A stretch of DNA of 64,000 bases from Rhodobacterales bacterium. GTDB lineage: Bacteria; Pseudomonadota; Alphaproteobacteria; Rhodobacterales; Rhodobacteraceae. The DNA is taken from positions 52,855-116,854 of the forward strand of contig JANYFE010000054.1 of the NCBI GenBank assembly GCA_025362795.1, written 5' to 3'. Of this stretch, positions 46,166-55,088 are shown piece after piece (position 1 is the first letter of the stretch; every line of letters begins with the position of its first letter). Position numbers and translations under genes: made by a program. The notes under the pieces were generated by a model, which was given only the letters and a program-made list of their open reading frames with translations, was not told the DNA's origin and made no database searches.

Positions 46166-46198
46166 GACGCCGGCAAGACGCGGGCAAGACGCCGGCAA
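46166..46198. repeat. Three tandem 11-bp repeats
   Basis: GACGCCGGCAA (46166-46176), GACGCGGGCAA (46177-46187) and GACGCCGGCAA (46188-46198) are head to tail between phoR and the Pho box. The 11-bp period equals that of the Pho box. Function unknown. Confidence 0.7.
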
Positions 46199-46249
46199 GA
46201 CCACGCCCTTTGTCCCGCCGGCCCGGATTAACGCAACGCCCGCAGTGTT

Positions 46250-47266
46250 TCAGATTGGCAGAATCACCGAAAACACCGATCCGCGCCCCGGTTCGCTGTC
46301 AATCATCAACCGCCCCCGGTGCCGGTGCGCGATATGCTTCACGATCGCCAACCCCAACCCCGTCCCCCCTTTTTCGCGGCTGCGATGGCCATCGACCCGG
46401 TAGAATCTTTCCGCAAGTCTCGGCAGGTGCTGCGGGTCAATTCCCTCGCCCTGATCCACCACATCCAGCCGCACCAATGGCCCGCGCGGCCCCGTCTCCC
46501 GGGTTAACCGCACCGTCACGACCTTGCCCGATCCGCCATATTTCACAGCGTTTTCAACAAGGTTGGTCACAACCTGCGTGATCTGGTCTGGGTCAGCCAG
46601 CAGCATCACGGGCCGCTCCAGCCCCTCCAACACCAGCGCCACCGACGCCGCTTCGGCCATTGGCCGCAGGCTCTGCACCGCCCCCAGTATCAGCCGCGCC
46701 AGATCATGCGGTGTCTGGGGCCGCTGCCGCTCCTGCGCCTCGACCCGGCTCAGTTGCAACAAATCGCGCACCAGCCGGTTCATCCGCCCGGCCTCCGCCG
46801 CCATGATCGCCAGAAACCGTGCACGCGCCACCGGATCGTCCTTGGCAGCGCCTTGTAAAGTCTCGATAAATCCTAACAGCGATGTCAGCGGCGTGCGCAG
46901 TTCATGGCTGACATTCGCCACGAAATCCCGCCGCATCGCGCCCGCCTGCTCCTGATCGCTGATGTCCTGAAACAGACACAAGGCCCCCACCCCCACCGGC
47001 GACACCGTTACACGATGGATTGATTCGAAACTGGGCCCAGGCACAACATGCCGTGCCGTGGTCGCTTCCCTCCGTTCAATTGCCAGGGCGATCGCCGCCA
47101 AAACCTCGGGCTGGCGCAGGGCAAACCCATAGTGCCGGCCCATAATTCCCACACCAAACAACTGCCGCGCCGCGTCATTCGCTTCAATAATCCGCGCATC
47201 CGGCCCAACCAGAAATGCAGCCAGCGGCAGGCCAGCCAGTATCTCTGCCACATCCTCGCCTGCCAA
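46250..47266 (-). CDS. phoR: Phosphate regulon sensor kinase PhoR
   Basis: 338-aa histidine kinase: PAS domain (AGLPLAAFLVGPDARIIEANDAARQLFG), H-box NVSHELRTPLTSLLGFIETLQ with the phosphorylated His, N-box NLVENAVKYGG, and G-boxes GEGIDPQH and KGGTGLGLAIVKHI. No N-terminal membrane helix is visible, unlike E. coli PhoR, so it may be soluble or recruited by PhoU. TTG 47266 with AAGG seven bases upstream is the best start. It heads the pst cluster. Confidence 0.9.
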   Translation of the reverse strand: MAGEDVAEILAGLPLAAFLVGPDARIIEANDAARQLFGVGIMGRHYGFALRQPEVLAAIALAIERREATTARHVVPGPSFESIHRVTVSPVGVGALCLFQDISDQEQAGAMRRDFVANVSHELRTPLTSLLGFIETLQGAAKDDPVARARFLAIMAAEAGRMNRLVRDLLQLSRVEAQERQRPQTPHDLARLILGAVQSLRPMAEAASVALVLEGLERPVMLLADPDQITQVVTNLVENAVKYGGSGKVVTVRLTRETGPRGPLVRLDVVDQGEGIDPQHLPRLAERFYRVDGHRSREKGGTGLGLAIVKHIAHRHRGRLMIDSEPGRGSVFSVILPI

Positions 47267-47423
47267 TTTCTCACCTTTTCCGTGACCTACCCGGCAGAAC
47301 GCCTAGCAGAGGCCTGCAAATCCGCAACGCCCAACAGGATTTTTTACGCCCTGACGTGTATCGAATCGCGTAGCACCACTTTGACCTGTATTTTATCATC
47401 AGATCAAATCCAGTCGGCCGGGC

Positions 47424-47789
47424 ATGATGCAACCAGTGCTTAACCCAAAGTCCAGTCCCCAATTCGAACACTCCGGCGATTGTGTGTTGGCGCTTGATTG
47501 CCAGGCGCTGATAGACGCGGCCGGCCCGTTGCCGGTCTCCGGCGCCGTCCACCGCCGCTTTGCCGACCTTGGGGCCGATCTGTTAGCAGAATTGAAACCA
47601 GTTCAGGTGATCATGCCCCTGTTCGCGCAAGGCTACGACGCGATGACCGCAATCGAAGAACTCGAACGTTTGCAGTTCACCGGGCGAATTACCGTGATCG
47701 CCCCCAAACTGCCGCGCCCGCGTCTGGTTGAACGCGAACTGCGCAGCCTCGGCCCCGGCCTACGGCTTGCATTGATTTCGCCCAATTAA
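47424..47789 (+). CDS. Small receiver-like protein of unknown function
   Basis: 121-aa protein diverging from phoR. Its pattern (VLALDCQALIDAAGPLP, VQVIMPLFAQGYDAMTAIEELERLQFTGRITVIAPKLPRPRLVERELRSLGPGLRLALI) follows the beta-alpha order of a response-regulator receiver domain. The usual phospho-accepting Asp and acidic pocket are not evident, and it lacks an output domain. Its end overlaps the convergent iolB by 4 bp. Start 47424 or the next codon. Confidence 0.55.
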   Translation: MMQPVLNPKSSPQFEHSGDCVLALDCQALIDAAGPLPVSGAVHRRFADLGADLLAELKPVQVIMPLFAQGYDAMTAIEELERLQFTGRITVIAPKLPRPRLVERELRSLGPGLRLALISPN

Positions 47790-48601
47790 GCGCCGGGGTT
47801 GTCGCGCCGGTAAATCCAATCGTGGTCCGGGTCGTTCTTGAAGCGCCATTTGCGCAAAGGTCCGGCCATAACATTCAGATAATACAGCTCATAACCATAA
47901 GGCGCACCCACCGGGTGATGCCCGCGCGGCACCAAAGTCACATCGTGGTTCTTGGCCGCCATCGTCTCGTCCAGCACCCCATCCTCGGTATAAACCCGGT
48001 GCAGCGCATAGCCCTGTTCCGGGTTGATGCGCATGTAATAGGTCTCCTCCAGATAGGTCATGTTCGGAAAGTCATCCTCGTCATGGCGGTGGCTCGGGTA
48101 AGACGACCAGTTGCCCTGCGGCGTGTAGACTTCCGTGACCAGCAAACTGTCCGCGACATCCCGGGTTTCCATCGCTATGTTGTTGATATAGCGGGTATTC
48201 GCTCCAGTCCCCCGCACAGCCTGCACAATACCCTCCGGCCCCAGACGCGCGGCTGCATGCCCCCCAATTCCGGGCGCGGTACAGACCGCAATCGTACAAG
48301 CCGTGGTTGCAATGGCCGTCCAGTCACTGCCGTTGGGCACATACAAGCAATGTGGCGGTGTGCGTTCAAAAACGTCCATCCGCTCGCCCATCACCCCCCA
48401 GTCCTGCCCGGCCGCGGTCAAATGCGCCTTGCCCTCGACCAGAACCAGTATGACCTCGCGGCTGCCCGTCACCTCCGCCGCTGTCTCCCCCGCCGCCAAT
48501 CGGTACAGCCCGAACCCAACATAGGTCCATCCGGCGCTTTCCGCCGTAATATCATGGACATGGCCGCTTTGGCCCACGGGTTTTCGCAGCAGATCGCCCA
48601 T
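47786..48601 (-). CDS. iolB: 5-deoxy-glucuronate isomerase
   Basis: 271-aa cupin-fold enzyme of myo-inositol catabolism, converting 5-deoxy-glucuronate to 2-deoxy-5-keto-gluconate. Family motifs: the metal-binding region SYPSHRHDEDDFPNMTYLEETYYMRINP and VTLVPRGHHPVGAPYGYELYYLNVMAGP. Starts at the last base of the iolD stop (TGATG overlap), so translation is coupled. Confidence 0.94.
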   Translation of the reverse strand: MGDLLRKPVGQSGHVHDITAESAGWTYVGFGLYRLAAGETAAEVTGSREVILVLVEGKAHLTAAGQDWGVMGERMDVFERTPPHCLYVPNGSDWTAIATTACTIAVCTAPGIGGHAAARLGPEGIVQAVRGTGANTRYINNIAMETRDVADSLLVTEVYTPQGNWSSYPSHRHDEDDFPNMTYLEETYYMRINPEQGYALHRVYTEDGVLDETMAAKNHDVTLVPRGHHPVGAPYGYELYYLNVMAGPLRKWRFKNDPDHDWIYRRDNPGA

Positions 48602-50418
48602 CAGTTTTCCCTTTGCTTTCCCGTCGCCGCCTCATATTCCGCCCGCTTGGCCCGCACTTCCGCCCGAACCGATACCTCCGGCACCGCCACATCCCACCAG
48701 GTGCCGCCTGCCTCGGTCGACGGCATCGGATCGGTGTCAATGACAATCACCACCGGAATGGTCGAGGTTTTCGCCTCTGCCATAGCGGTTTCCAATTCGC
48801 CAATTGACCCCACCTTCAACGCCTTAGCCCCCATCGAACCGGCATGGGCGACAAAGTCGATATGCGCGGCATTCACGTGGTAGCTGTCGTCCAGCAGGTT
48901 ATTGAACGACGCCCCGCCAGTGCCCTGTTGCAGCCGATTGATGCAGCCATACCCCCGATTGTCGGTCAGCACGACGGTAAACGGCAGCCCCATCATCACC
49001 GCGGTCGCCAGTTCCGAATTGGCCATCATGTAACTACCATCGCCCACCATGCAGACAACATCGGCGTCAGGTCGCGCCATCTTAATGCCCATGGCGCCGG
49101 CAATTTCATATCCCATGCAGGAATAACCGTATTCCATGTGATAGCCGCCCGCCGCCGCATCCCAGATCTTATGCAACTCGCCCGGCATCGTGCCGGCAGC
49201 CCCCATCACAACCGTTGCTTTTGACGCCGCCCGCTGCACCGCGCCAATCACTTGCGCATCGGTCGGCAGACCATTGCTGGTCGGCGCCGCCTTGACCGCC
49301 GCTGTCGCCCTGAACCAGTCAGAGCGCAGGCTGGCATCCGCCGCGAACTTCTGCGTTCCCAAAGCCTTTCCAATCAGTTGCAGCGCGACCTTTGCATCTG
49401 ACACCAACTGCATGGCCCCATGCTTCGCCGCATCGTAGCCCTGCACATTGATCGACAATATCCGCCGTTTCGGGTGCTTGAACAGTGACCACGACCCAGT
49501 GGTAAAGTCCTGAAACCGCGTGCCAATCCCAATCACCAGATCGGCTGCCTCGCAGACGATATTGGCGCTAGACGCGCCCGTCACCCCAACCGGCCCAAAG
49601 TTCAGCGCATGGTCAAAATCCAAAGCCGATTTGCCGCCCTGTGTCTCCACCACTGGAATGTTATGCGCCACCGCAAACGCCGCAAGATCAGCCTCGGCCT
49701 GCGAATAAATCACCCCACCACCAGCCACAATGACCGGAGCTTTCGCCGCCTTGAACAGCGCAATCGCCTCTGCCAGATCCATCGCATCAGGCTCGGGGCG
49801 AGGGAACCGCCAGACCTTGGGCGCAAAGAATTCCTCCGGGTAATCAAACGCTTCGGCCTGCACATCCTGACAAAATGCCAAAGTCACCGGTCCGCAGGTG
49901 GCAGGGTCCGTCATGACCCGGAACGCGCGGGGCAACGCGGTCAGGATATGTTCAGGCCGCGAAATCCGGTCGAAATAGCGGCTCACCGGGCGGAAACAAT
50001 CATTGGCCGACACCGTGCCATCCTCGAAATCCTCGACCTGCTGCAACACCGGGTCCGGTGCGCGGTTGGCAAAGACATCGCCGGGGATGAACAGCACCGG
50101 AATCCGGTTCACATGAGCCAGGGCACAAGCCGTCACCATATTGGTCGCCCCCGGCCCGATCGACGACGTAACCGCCATCGCCCGCCGCCGCTTGTTGGCC
50201 TTGGAGAAGGCAATCGCCGCATGGGCCATCGTCTGTTCGTTATGCCCGCGCCAGGTTGGCAGAGCCTTGCCCATTCCGTGCAAGGCCTCGCCGATCCCCG
50301 CCACGTTGCCATGCCCGAAGATCGCCCAGACCCCCTCGATGAACCGCCCGCCGTCTTGCGTTTCCTGCACCGAAAGCCAGCGCATCATCGCCTGCGCCGC
50401 CGTCAAACGAATGGTCAT
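48601..50418 (-). CDS. iolD: 3D-trihydroxycyclohexane-1,2-dione hydrolase
   Basis: 605-aa thiamine-diphosphate enzyme of inositol catabolism that opens the ring after IolE. N-terminal catalytic Glu in WRGHNEQTMAHAAIAF, central domain VIVAGGGVIYSQ, and the TPP/Mg motif CMVGDGSYMMANSELATA. Overlaps iolC by 4 bp and iolB by 1 base. iolE and the inositol dehydrogenase iolG are not in the window. Confidence 0.94.
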   Translation of the reverse strand: MTIRLTAAQAMMRWLSVQETQDGGRFIEGVWAIFGHGNVAGIGEALHGMGKALPTWRGHNEQTMAHAAIAFSKANKRRRAMAVTSSIGPGATNMVTACALAHVNRIPVLFIPGDVFANRAPDPVLQQVEDFEDGTVSANDCFRPVSRYFDRISRPEHILTALPRAFRVMTDPATCGPVTLAFCQDVQAEAFDYPEEFFAPKVWRFPRPEPDAMDLAEAIALFKAAKAPVIVAGGGVIYSQAEADLAAFAVAHNIPVVETQGGKSALDFDHALNFGPVGVTGASSANIVCEAADLVIGIGTRFQDFTTGSWSLFKHPKRRILSINVQGYDAAKHGAMQLVSDAKVALQLIGKALGTQKFAADASLRSDWFRATAAVKAAPTSNGLPTDAQVIGAVQRAASKATVVMGAAGTMPGELHKIWDAAAGGYHMEYGYSCMGYEIAGAMGIKMARPDADVVCMVGDGSYMMANSELATAVMMGLPFTVVLTDNRGYGCINRLQQGTGGASFNNLLDDSYHVNAAHIDFVAHAGSMGAKALKVGSIGELETAMAEAKTSTIPVVIVIDTDPMPSTEAGGTWWDVAVPEVSVRAEVRAKRAEYEAATGKQREN

Positions 50419-52322
50419 GCCACTTCTCCTCTGGCCACCCGGGCCTCATCCCAAAATTTGCACAGCCGCTGGAAATTCGCCGCCATCGTCGCCACCGCCG
50501 CCGCGTCATCGATCCGGCCCGCCATCCAGTCACGGCTGACGTCACCATGAATGGTGCGCCCCACAGCAAAGCCTTTCACCAGCGGATACTTGGCCGCCAG
50601 CACAAAAGACGACGCCAGTTCCGCCTCGCTTTGGCCCAGACCCAGCACGACAATTCCCTGCACATGCGGGTCGCGCACCTCTATCGCCGCGCAGGTCGCA
50701 GCCCAGGCCGCATCGCTCTGCATCGGTTCCAGTTTCCACCAGTCAGGATAAATCCCGATATCATAGAACCGGCTGATCAGCTTGGCCGTCGACAATTCGT
50801 CCACCGGTCCAACTTTGGACGGAATGACTTCCAGCAGCATTTCCAATCGGTTACGCCGGCACGCCTGAAACAGCCGTTGCACCACTTCTTCCTGCTTGGC
50901 CCGCATTTCGTGGTCATCTTCCGGATGGCAAAAGCACAGAACCTTGACCACATCCTCCAGCGCCCATTCCGACAACCCGCCAAAATCGGCGCCAATCTCT
51001 GGCTCCAGTGTCAGAGGCCGCGACCCCGGCCATTCCACCGGCCGCCCGATCCACAACCCGTTGCCCGACGCACGGTGCAGCGCTGCACGGCCCAACCGGC
51101 TGTCGCACAACACGCCATAACCCTCCCGCCCCTGTGATACTGCCAAGGTTGCATCCAGGCACAATTCCTTGAACGCGCCAATCTTTTCCGCCGTGGCGCC
51201 CGGCACATCCTCAAGCTGCGACCGATGATCAAAGGCAAACGCCCGCACTTCATGCCAGCGTTTCCGCCGATTGGTCGACCAGTGGATCTGCTCCAGTTCC
51301 ACATCCTTGCGAAGCGCGGCAACCTTCACCCCACGCGCCATGAAAAACTGCATCTCCTCCCAGCTTGGATAGGCCGGGGTGCAACCGTGCCTCGACACCG
51401 CGAAAGCCCCGCAGACATTGGCGTATTTCAGCGCGACCGGCCAGGGCTCGTCATCCAGCCAGCCCCGGATCAGACCCGACATGAACCCGTCACCGGCCCC
51501 CAACACGTTGAAAACCTCAATCGGAAACCCCGGCCCCGCCTCGCCTTCATCCAGACTGTCCGGAATTGCCCCGGTAAACGCCGCAGCCCCCATCGGCCCA
51601 CGCTTGCAAACCAGAACCGCCTGCGACACCGCGCGAACCGCACGCAAAGCTTTGATGGTATCAGTGCTTCCTCCGGCAATATGGAATTCTTCTTCCGTGC
51701 CCACGATCAGGTCGAACAGATGCAGGCTCGTCTGCAACTTCGCCGTCACCGCCGCCGATTCGATGAACCGGCTTTCGCCATCGCCATGCCCCGCCAGCCC
51801 CCACAGATTCGGACGGTAGTCGATGTCCAGCGCGGTGCGGGCACCGTGTTTGCGTGCCAAGGTCAACGCCTTCAGCACCGCGGCTTCGGTTCGTATGTTG
51901 GACAGATGCGTGCCAGTCGCCACCACAGACCGCGATTCCGCGATAAAGCCCTCGTCGATATCGTCTTCGCACAACGCCATATCGGCGCAATTTTCGCGGT
52001 AAAAGATCAGCGGAAACGACTTTTCATCGCGGATTCCCAGCAAAACCAGCGCCGTCAGCCGCTCCGGATCGGTCTTGACCCCTCGCACGTCAACGCCTTC
52101 ACGTGCCAGTTCCTCGCGGATGAACCGTCCCATATGCTCGTCGCCCACCCGCGTGATCAACGCCGACTTCAACCCCAGCCGCGCCGTGCCGGCCGCCATG
52201 TTGGTCGGCGAACCGCCGATGTATTTCTGGAATGACCCCATGTCCTCCAACCGCCCGCCAAACTGTGCGCCATAGAGGTCGACCGACGAACGGCCAATGG
52301 TGATCACATCCAGCGACTTCAT
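50415..52322 (-). CDS. iolC: IolC kinase fused to a DUF2090 domain
   Basis: 635-aa fusion. Residues 1-330 are a PfkB-family 5-dehydro-2-deoxygluconokinase (MKSLDVITIGRSSVDLYG; GGSPTNMAAGTARLG; catalytic Asp in NVLGAGDGFMSGLIRG). Residues 335-635 are DUF2090 (LCFCHPEDDHEMRAKQEEVVQ; IYPDWWKLEP; VLGLGQSEAELASSF), related to class I/II-like aldolases and thought to supply the next step (cleavage of the phosphorylated product). First gene of the iolCDB operon, behind a GGAA-N6-TTCT site at 52380. Confidence 0.92.
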   Translation of the reverse strand: MKSLDVITIGRSSVDLYGAQFGGRLEDMGSFQKYIGGSPTNMAAGTARLGLKSALITRVGDEHMGRFIREELAREGVDVRGVKTDPERLTALVLLGIRDEKSFPLIFYRENCADMALCEDDIDEGFIAESRSVVATGTHLSNIRTEAAVLKALTLARKHGARTALDIDYRPNLWGLAGHGDGESRFIESAAVTAKLQTSLHLFDLIVGTEEEFHIAGGSTDTIKALRAVRAVSQAVLVCKRGPMGAAAFTGAIPDSLDEGEAGPGFPIEVFNVLGAGDGFMSGLIRGWLDDEPWPVALKYANVCGAFAVSRHGCTPAYPSWEEMQFFMARGVKVAALRKDVELEQIHWSTNRRKRWHEVRAFAFDHRSQLEDVPGATAEKIGAFKELCLDATLAVSQGREGYGVLCDSRLGRAALHRASGNGLWIGRPVEWPGSRPLTLEPEIGADFGGLSEWALEDVVKVLCFCHPEDDHEMRAKQEEVVQRLFQACRRNRLEMLLEVIPSKVGPVDELSTAKLISRFYDIGIYPDWWKLEPMQSDAAWAATCAAIEVRDPHVQGIVVLGLGQSEAELASSFVLAAKYPLVKGFAVGRTIHGDVSRDWMAGRIDDAAAVATMAANFQRLCKFWDEARVARGEVA

Positions 52323-52379
52323 ATCATTCCCCCGAAACCGTCCGCATTCATCCGAGACTCAGCCCGCCTATGCGGATTT

Positions 52380-52393
52380 AGAATATTTATTCC
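52380..52393. promoter_or_regulatory. Putative inositol regulator site before iolC
   Basis: AGAA-TATTTA-TTCC (on the minus strand GGAA-TAAATA-TTCT), one mismatch from the GGAA-N6-TTCC motif reported for rhizobial IolR. It lies 58 bases before the iolC start, in the gap after the RpiR gene. Confidence 0.55.
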
Positions 52394-52432
52394 ATTTCAA
52401 CGTGAAGCAAAAGCCTTTTCGTGCGTTCGCCG

Positions 52433-53272
52433 TCAACCACGCGCAGAACCGACCGCGACAGCCAGTGAAATCGCCATCGCAATCGTCGCAGACAGCGATC
52501 TGAATGCGCCAAAATCCACTTCGGGAACCGTGACTACGGCATCTGAATACCGCACGATCGGACTGGTCAGCGTGTCGGTCAGCGCCACCACCGGCAACCC
52601 CCGCGCCTTGGCATCCTGCGCCAGCGCGATGGTTTCCTCGGAATAGGGCGCAAAGGTGATCGCAATCACCGCGTCTCCGGGGCGCAAGGCAAAGCGGTGG
52701 TCAAGTCGCCCGACCGAGTCGTGCAGCATCGCCGACACTGCCATCTTCTCAAACACGTAAACCAGATAGGTGGCCACCGGAAACGCCCGTCGCAGCCCCA
52801 CCACATGCACGGTCTGCGCCCCCGCCAGCAGCGCCACCGCTTGGGTAAGTGCCACCTCATCCGCCGATTTTGCCAACGCTTCCAGCGACAGCCGCCCCGC
52901 CTCGATGAATTCCGCCAACAGAGCGGCAGGACTGCCTGCGCCTTGATCTTTGAGGTTTTTCAGGCGCGTTGAATAATCCGGCCACCCTGGCGAATAGGCT
53001 TCACGGAACAGGCGCTGCATCTCGGAAAATCCGGTAAACCCAAGGATCTGGCAAAACCGCATCAGCGCAGAGGGCGGCACATCGGCTCCGGCCGCCAGTT
53101 CCGCCACCGTTGAAACCGCAATCCTGTCGGTATTGGTCGCGATATATTCCGCGCATTGCCGCAACCGGCGCGGCAGGTCATCAATCACCTCTGCCAATCG
53201 GCTGCGAAATTCGTCCACCGTTGCCGGGGCCGGCTGCGGAAGATCGGAAATCGCTGTGGTTTCGTCCGTCAC
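52433..53272 (-). CDS. RpiR/MurR-family regulator of inositol genes
   Basis: 279-aa regulator: N-terminal HTH_6 domain (LRQCAEYIATNTDRIAVSTVAELAAGADVPPSALMRFCQILGFTGFSEMQ) and a C-terminal SIS sugar-isomerase domain (AQTVHVVGLRRAFPVATYLVY; GDAVIAITFAPYSEETIAL) that would bind a sugar-phosphate effector. It lies immediately upstream of iolCDB on the same strand, so a role like rhizobial IolR is likely. A GGAA-N6-TTCC dyad lies before it. Confidence 0.88.
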   Translation of the reverse strand: MTDETTAISDLPQPAPATVDEFRSRLAEVIDDLPRRLRQCAEYIATNTDRIAVSTVAELAAGADVPPSALMRFCQILGFTGFSEMQRLFREAYSPGWPDYSTRLKNLKDQGAGSPAALLAEFIEAGRLSLEALAKSADEVALTQAVALLAGAQTVHVVGLRRAFPVATYLVYVFEKMAVSAMLHDSVGRLDHRFALRPGDAVIAITFAPYSEETIALAQDAKARGLPVVALTDTLTSPIVRYSDAVVTVPEVDFGAFRSLSATIAMAISLAVAVGSARG

Positions 53273-53312
53273 GCTGCTGTGCCCCCCATGATTTGGAAAA
53301 GGCTAGCAGCCT

Positions 53313-53326
53313 GGAACGAATATTCC
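53313..53326. promoter_or_regulatory. GGAA-N6-TTCC dyad before the RpiR-family gene
   Basis: GGAA-CGAATA-TTCC, 41 bases before the regulator's ATG, matches the IolR-type consensus exactly. TTCCAA (53323-53328) also pairs with TTGGAA (53335-53340), giving overlapping dyads. This suggests autoregulation. Confidence 0.6.
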
Positions 53327-53358
53327 AACCAAATTTGGAAGACCGCGGGCAGTCAGTT

Positions 53359-53850
53359 CTAACGTTGTTTGCCGATCAACGCGGCCACCACGGGCGGAGT
53401 CACGAATTTAGACACATCGCCGCCAAGCCGCGCGATTTCCTTGACCAGCTTCGACGCAATCGCCTGCCGCCGCGCATCCGCCATCAGGAACACCGTCTCG
53501 ATCGAAGCATCCAGTGCCCGGTTCATGCCGACCATCTGAAACTCGTATTCAAAATCCGCCACCGCTCGCAAACCGCGAATGATGATCCCCGCGCCCACAT
53601 CACGGGCGCAATCTATCAGCAGGTTCTCGAACGGATGCACGACAATCTCGCCACCCGCCTTGGCCGCAATGCCCTTGCATTCGGCCTCGACCATTGCCAC
53701 CCGCTCCTCAAGCGAGAACAGCGGCCCCTTGTCACGGTTGATCGCAACCCCAATCACCAATCGGTCCACCAGCGCCATCGCCCGTTCGATGATGTCCACG
53801 TGACCCAAGGTGACAGGATCGAACGTGCCGGGATATAGGCCGATGCGCAT
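53359..53850 (-). CDS. coaD: Phosphopantetheine adenylyltransferase
   Basis: 163-aa hexameric enzyme making dephospho-CoA from 4'-phosphopantetheine and ATP. Nucleotidyltransferase motif YPGTFDPVTLGHVDII, substrate loop GIIIRGLRAVADFEYEFQMVGMNR, and SKLVKEIARLGGDVSKFV at the end. Normal length. The downstream gap to the RpiR gene holds that gene's regulatory site. Confidence 0.95.
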   Translation of the reverse strand: MRIGLYPGTFDPVTLGHVDIIERAMALVDRLVIGVAINRDKGPLFSLEERVAMVEAECKGIAAKAGGEIVVHPFENLLIDCARDVGAGIIIRGLRAVADFEYEFQMVGMNRALDASIETVFLMADARRQAIASKLVKEIARLGGDVSKFVTPPVVAALIGKQR

Positions 53851-53922
53851 GGTCTGCCTCGTGCTGAACTGACGCCACGCAACAATAACGCTCGCGCCGA
53901 TGCAAGCCGGAAAATCATCGGG

Positions 53923-54357
53923 TCAGAACCCTTTGATCATCCCTTCCAGCGCATCCTTCTCCATTGACAGTTCTGCCAGCCGTGCCTTGACCACATCGCC
54001 GATCGAGATCAAACCGACCATAACGCCGTCCTCGACCACCGGCAAATGGCGAAACCGCCCATCCGTCATCCGCTGCAAAACATCGTCGGCTTTGTCATGG
54101 CGCGAACAGGTGGTCACTTTGGCAGTCATGATACTGTCGACAGCGTCGGTCAGGCAGGCCGGCCCGCGGCGCCCCAATTCCCGCACGATATCGCGCTCCG
54201 ACACGATACCGCTGACGCTTTTGCCATCCCTCGAAATGACAACCGCCCCGATTCGACGCGATGACAGCATCTCCGCCACATGGGCCACGCTGGTGCCGGG
54301 CGGCAACGTGAAGACCGCGTGATCGGATTTTGATTTAAGGATTTGACTGACGTGCAT
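53923..54357 (-). CDS. CBS-domain protein
   Basis: 144-aa protein with two CBS domains (VAHVAEMLSSRRIGAVVISRDGKSVSGIVSERDIVRELGRRG; DDVLQRMTDGRFRHLPVVEDGVMVGLISIGDVVKARL). Stand-alone CBS-pair proteins bind adenine nucleotides and regulate partners; the partner is unknown. ATG 54357 (MHVSQILKSK) fits the family start. Confidence 0.9.
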   Translation of the reverse strand: MHVSQILKSKSDHAVFTLPPGTSVAHVAEMLSSRRIGAVVISRDGKSVSGIVSERDIVRELGRRGPACLTDAVDSIMTAKVTTCSRHDKADDVLQRMTDGRFRHLPVVEDGVMVGLISIGDVVKARLAELSMEKDALEGMIKGF

Positions 54358-54488
54358 GGGATACTCCCTTGGTCTGTCCGTATCAGGGTCGGCCTCACGC
54401 AAGATTCTGTCAAGAAAAACCTTCTCTCTTTTCCAATTGTTTCGCAGTTGCAGCATCGCTATCGTGTTGCAAACCAAAGAGGTTCCCG

Positions 54489-55088
54489 ATGCGCCTGATC
54501 CCGTCAATCGCCGCTGCCCTGTTCGCCGCAAACCCTGCCGTGGCCAGGGACATCATCGTCGTCAGCCCGATCTACGCGCAACTTGTGGCCCTGCCGACGC
54601 CGGCCAATTTCGTGGCGAGCCATGAAGACGACAGGAACGGCTTCTACGCGCTGGAACTTGCGCCAAAGGGCGAAAAGCTTGACGCGTGGAGCCAGCTGAT
54701 CACCCTGACCGGGTCCAAGGGCCAGGCCGCGACAACCGCTGTCACAGTTGTCGCCGGCCAGATCGGCGACGGTTACAAGGTGGCCTGCCCCGACACGTTC
54801 GCCACCAGGCTGCTGCCGCCGCCCAAAGTGCGCGGCGCGGTTGCGGTCTTTGCGGGCTATCTGGGCTGCGGTACGGTCGATGGCCATTCCGAGGCGATGG
54901 TGTTTCTGGTGATGCAAGGCAAGTCCGAGATTTACACCGTCCAATGGGCCGAACGCGGCCCTGCGCTGACCAAACCGCCAGAACCTGATCCCGCGATCTG
55001 GCAACTCCGCGCCGAAACGCTGGCGCAAACCCGCATCTGCGACAAAGTGGCGGGCGAACAAGCACCCTATCCCAGCTGCACGCAATAG
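54489..55088 (+). CDS. Secreted protein of unknown function
   Basis: 199-aa protein with an N-terminal signal peptide (MRLIPSIAAALFAANPAVA) and four cysteines (ACPDTF, LGCGT, TRICDK, PSCTQ) that could form two disulfides in the periplasm. I do not recognise the domain. Its 3' end overlaps the convergent LysR gene by 22 bp. AGAGG lies six bases before ATG 54489. Confidence 0.65.
   Translation: MRLIPSIAAALFAANPAVARDIIVVSPIYAQLVALPTPANFVASHEDDRNGFYALELAPKGEKLDAWSQLITLTGSKGQAATTAVTVVAGQIGDGYKVACPDTFATRLLPPPKVRGAVAVFAGYLGCGTVDGHSEAMVFLVMQGKSEIYTVQWAERGPALTKPPEPDPAIWQLRAETLAQTRICDKVAGEQAPYPSCTQ

Noticed and set aside
46166..46198. Tandem 11-bp units as a CRISPR-like array
   Set aside because: No spacers, too short, units directly adjacent.
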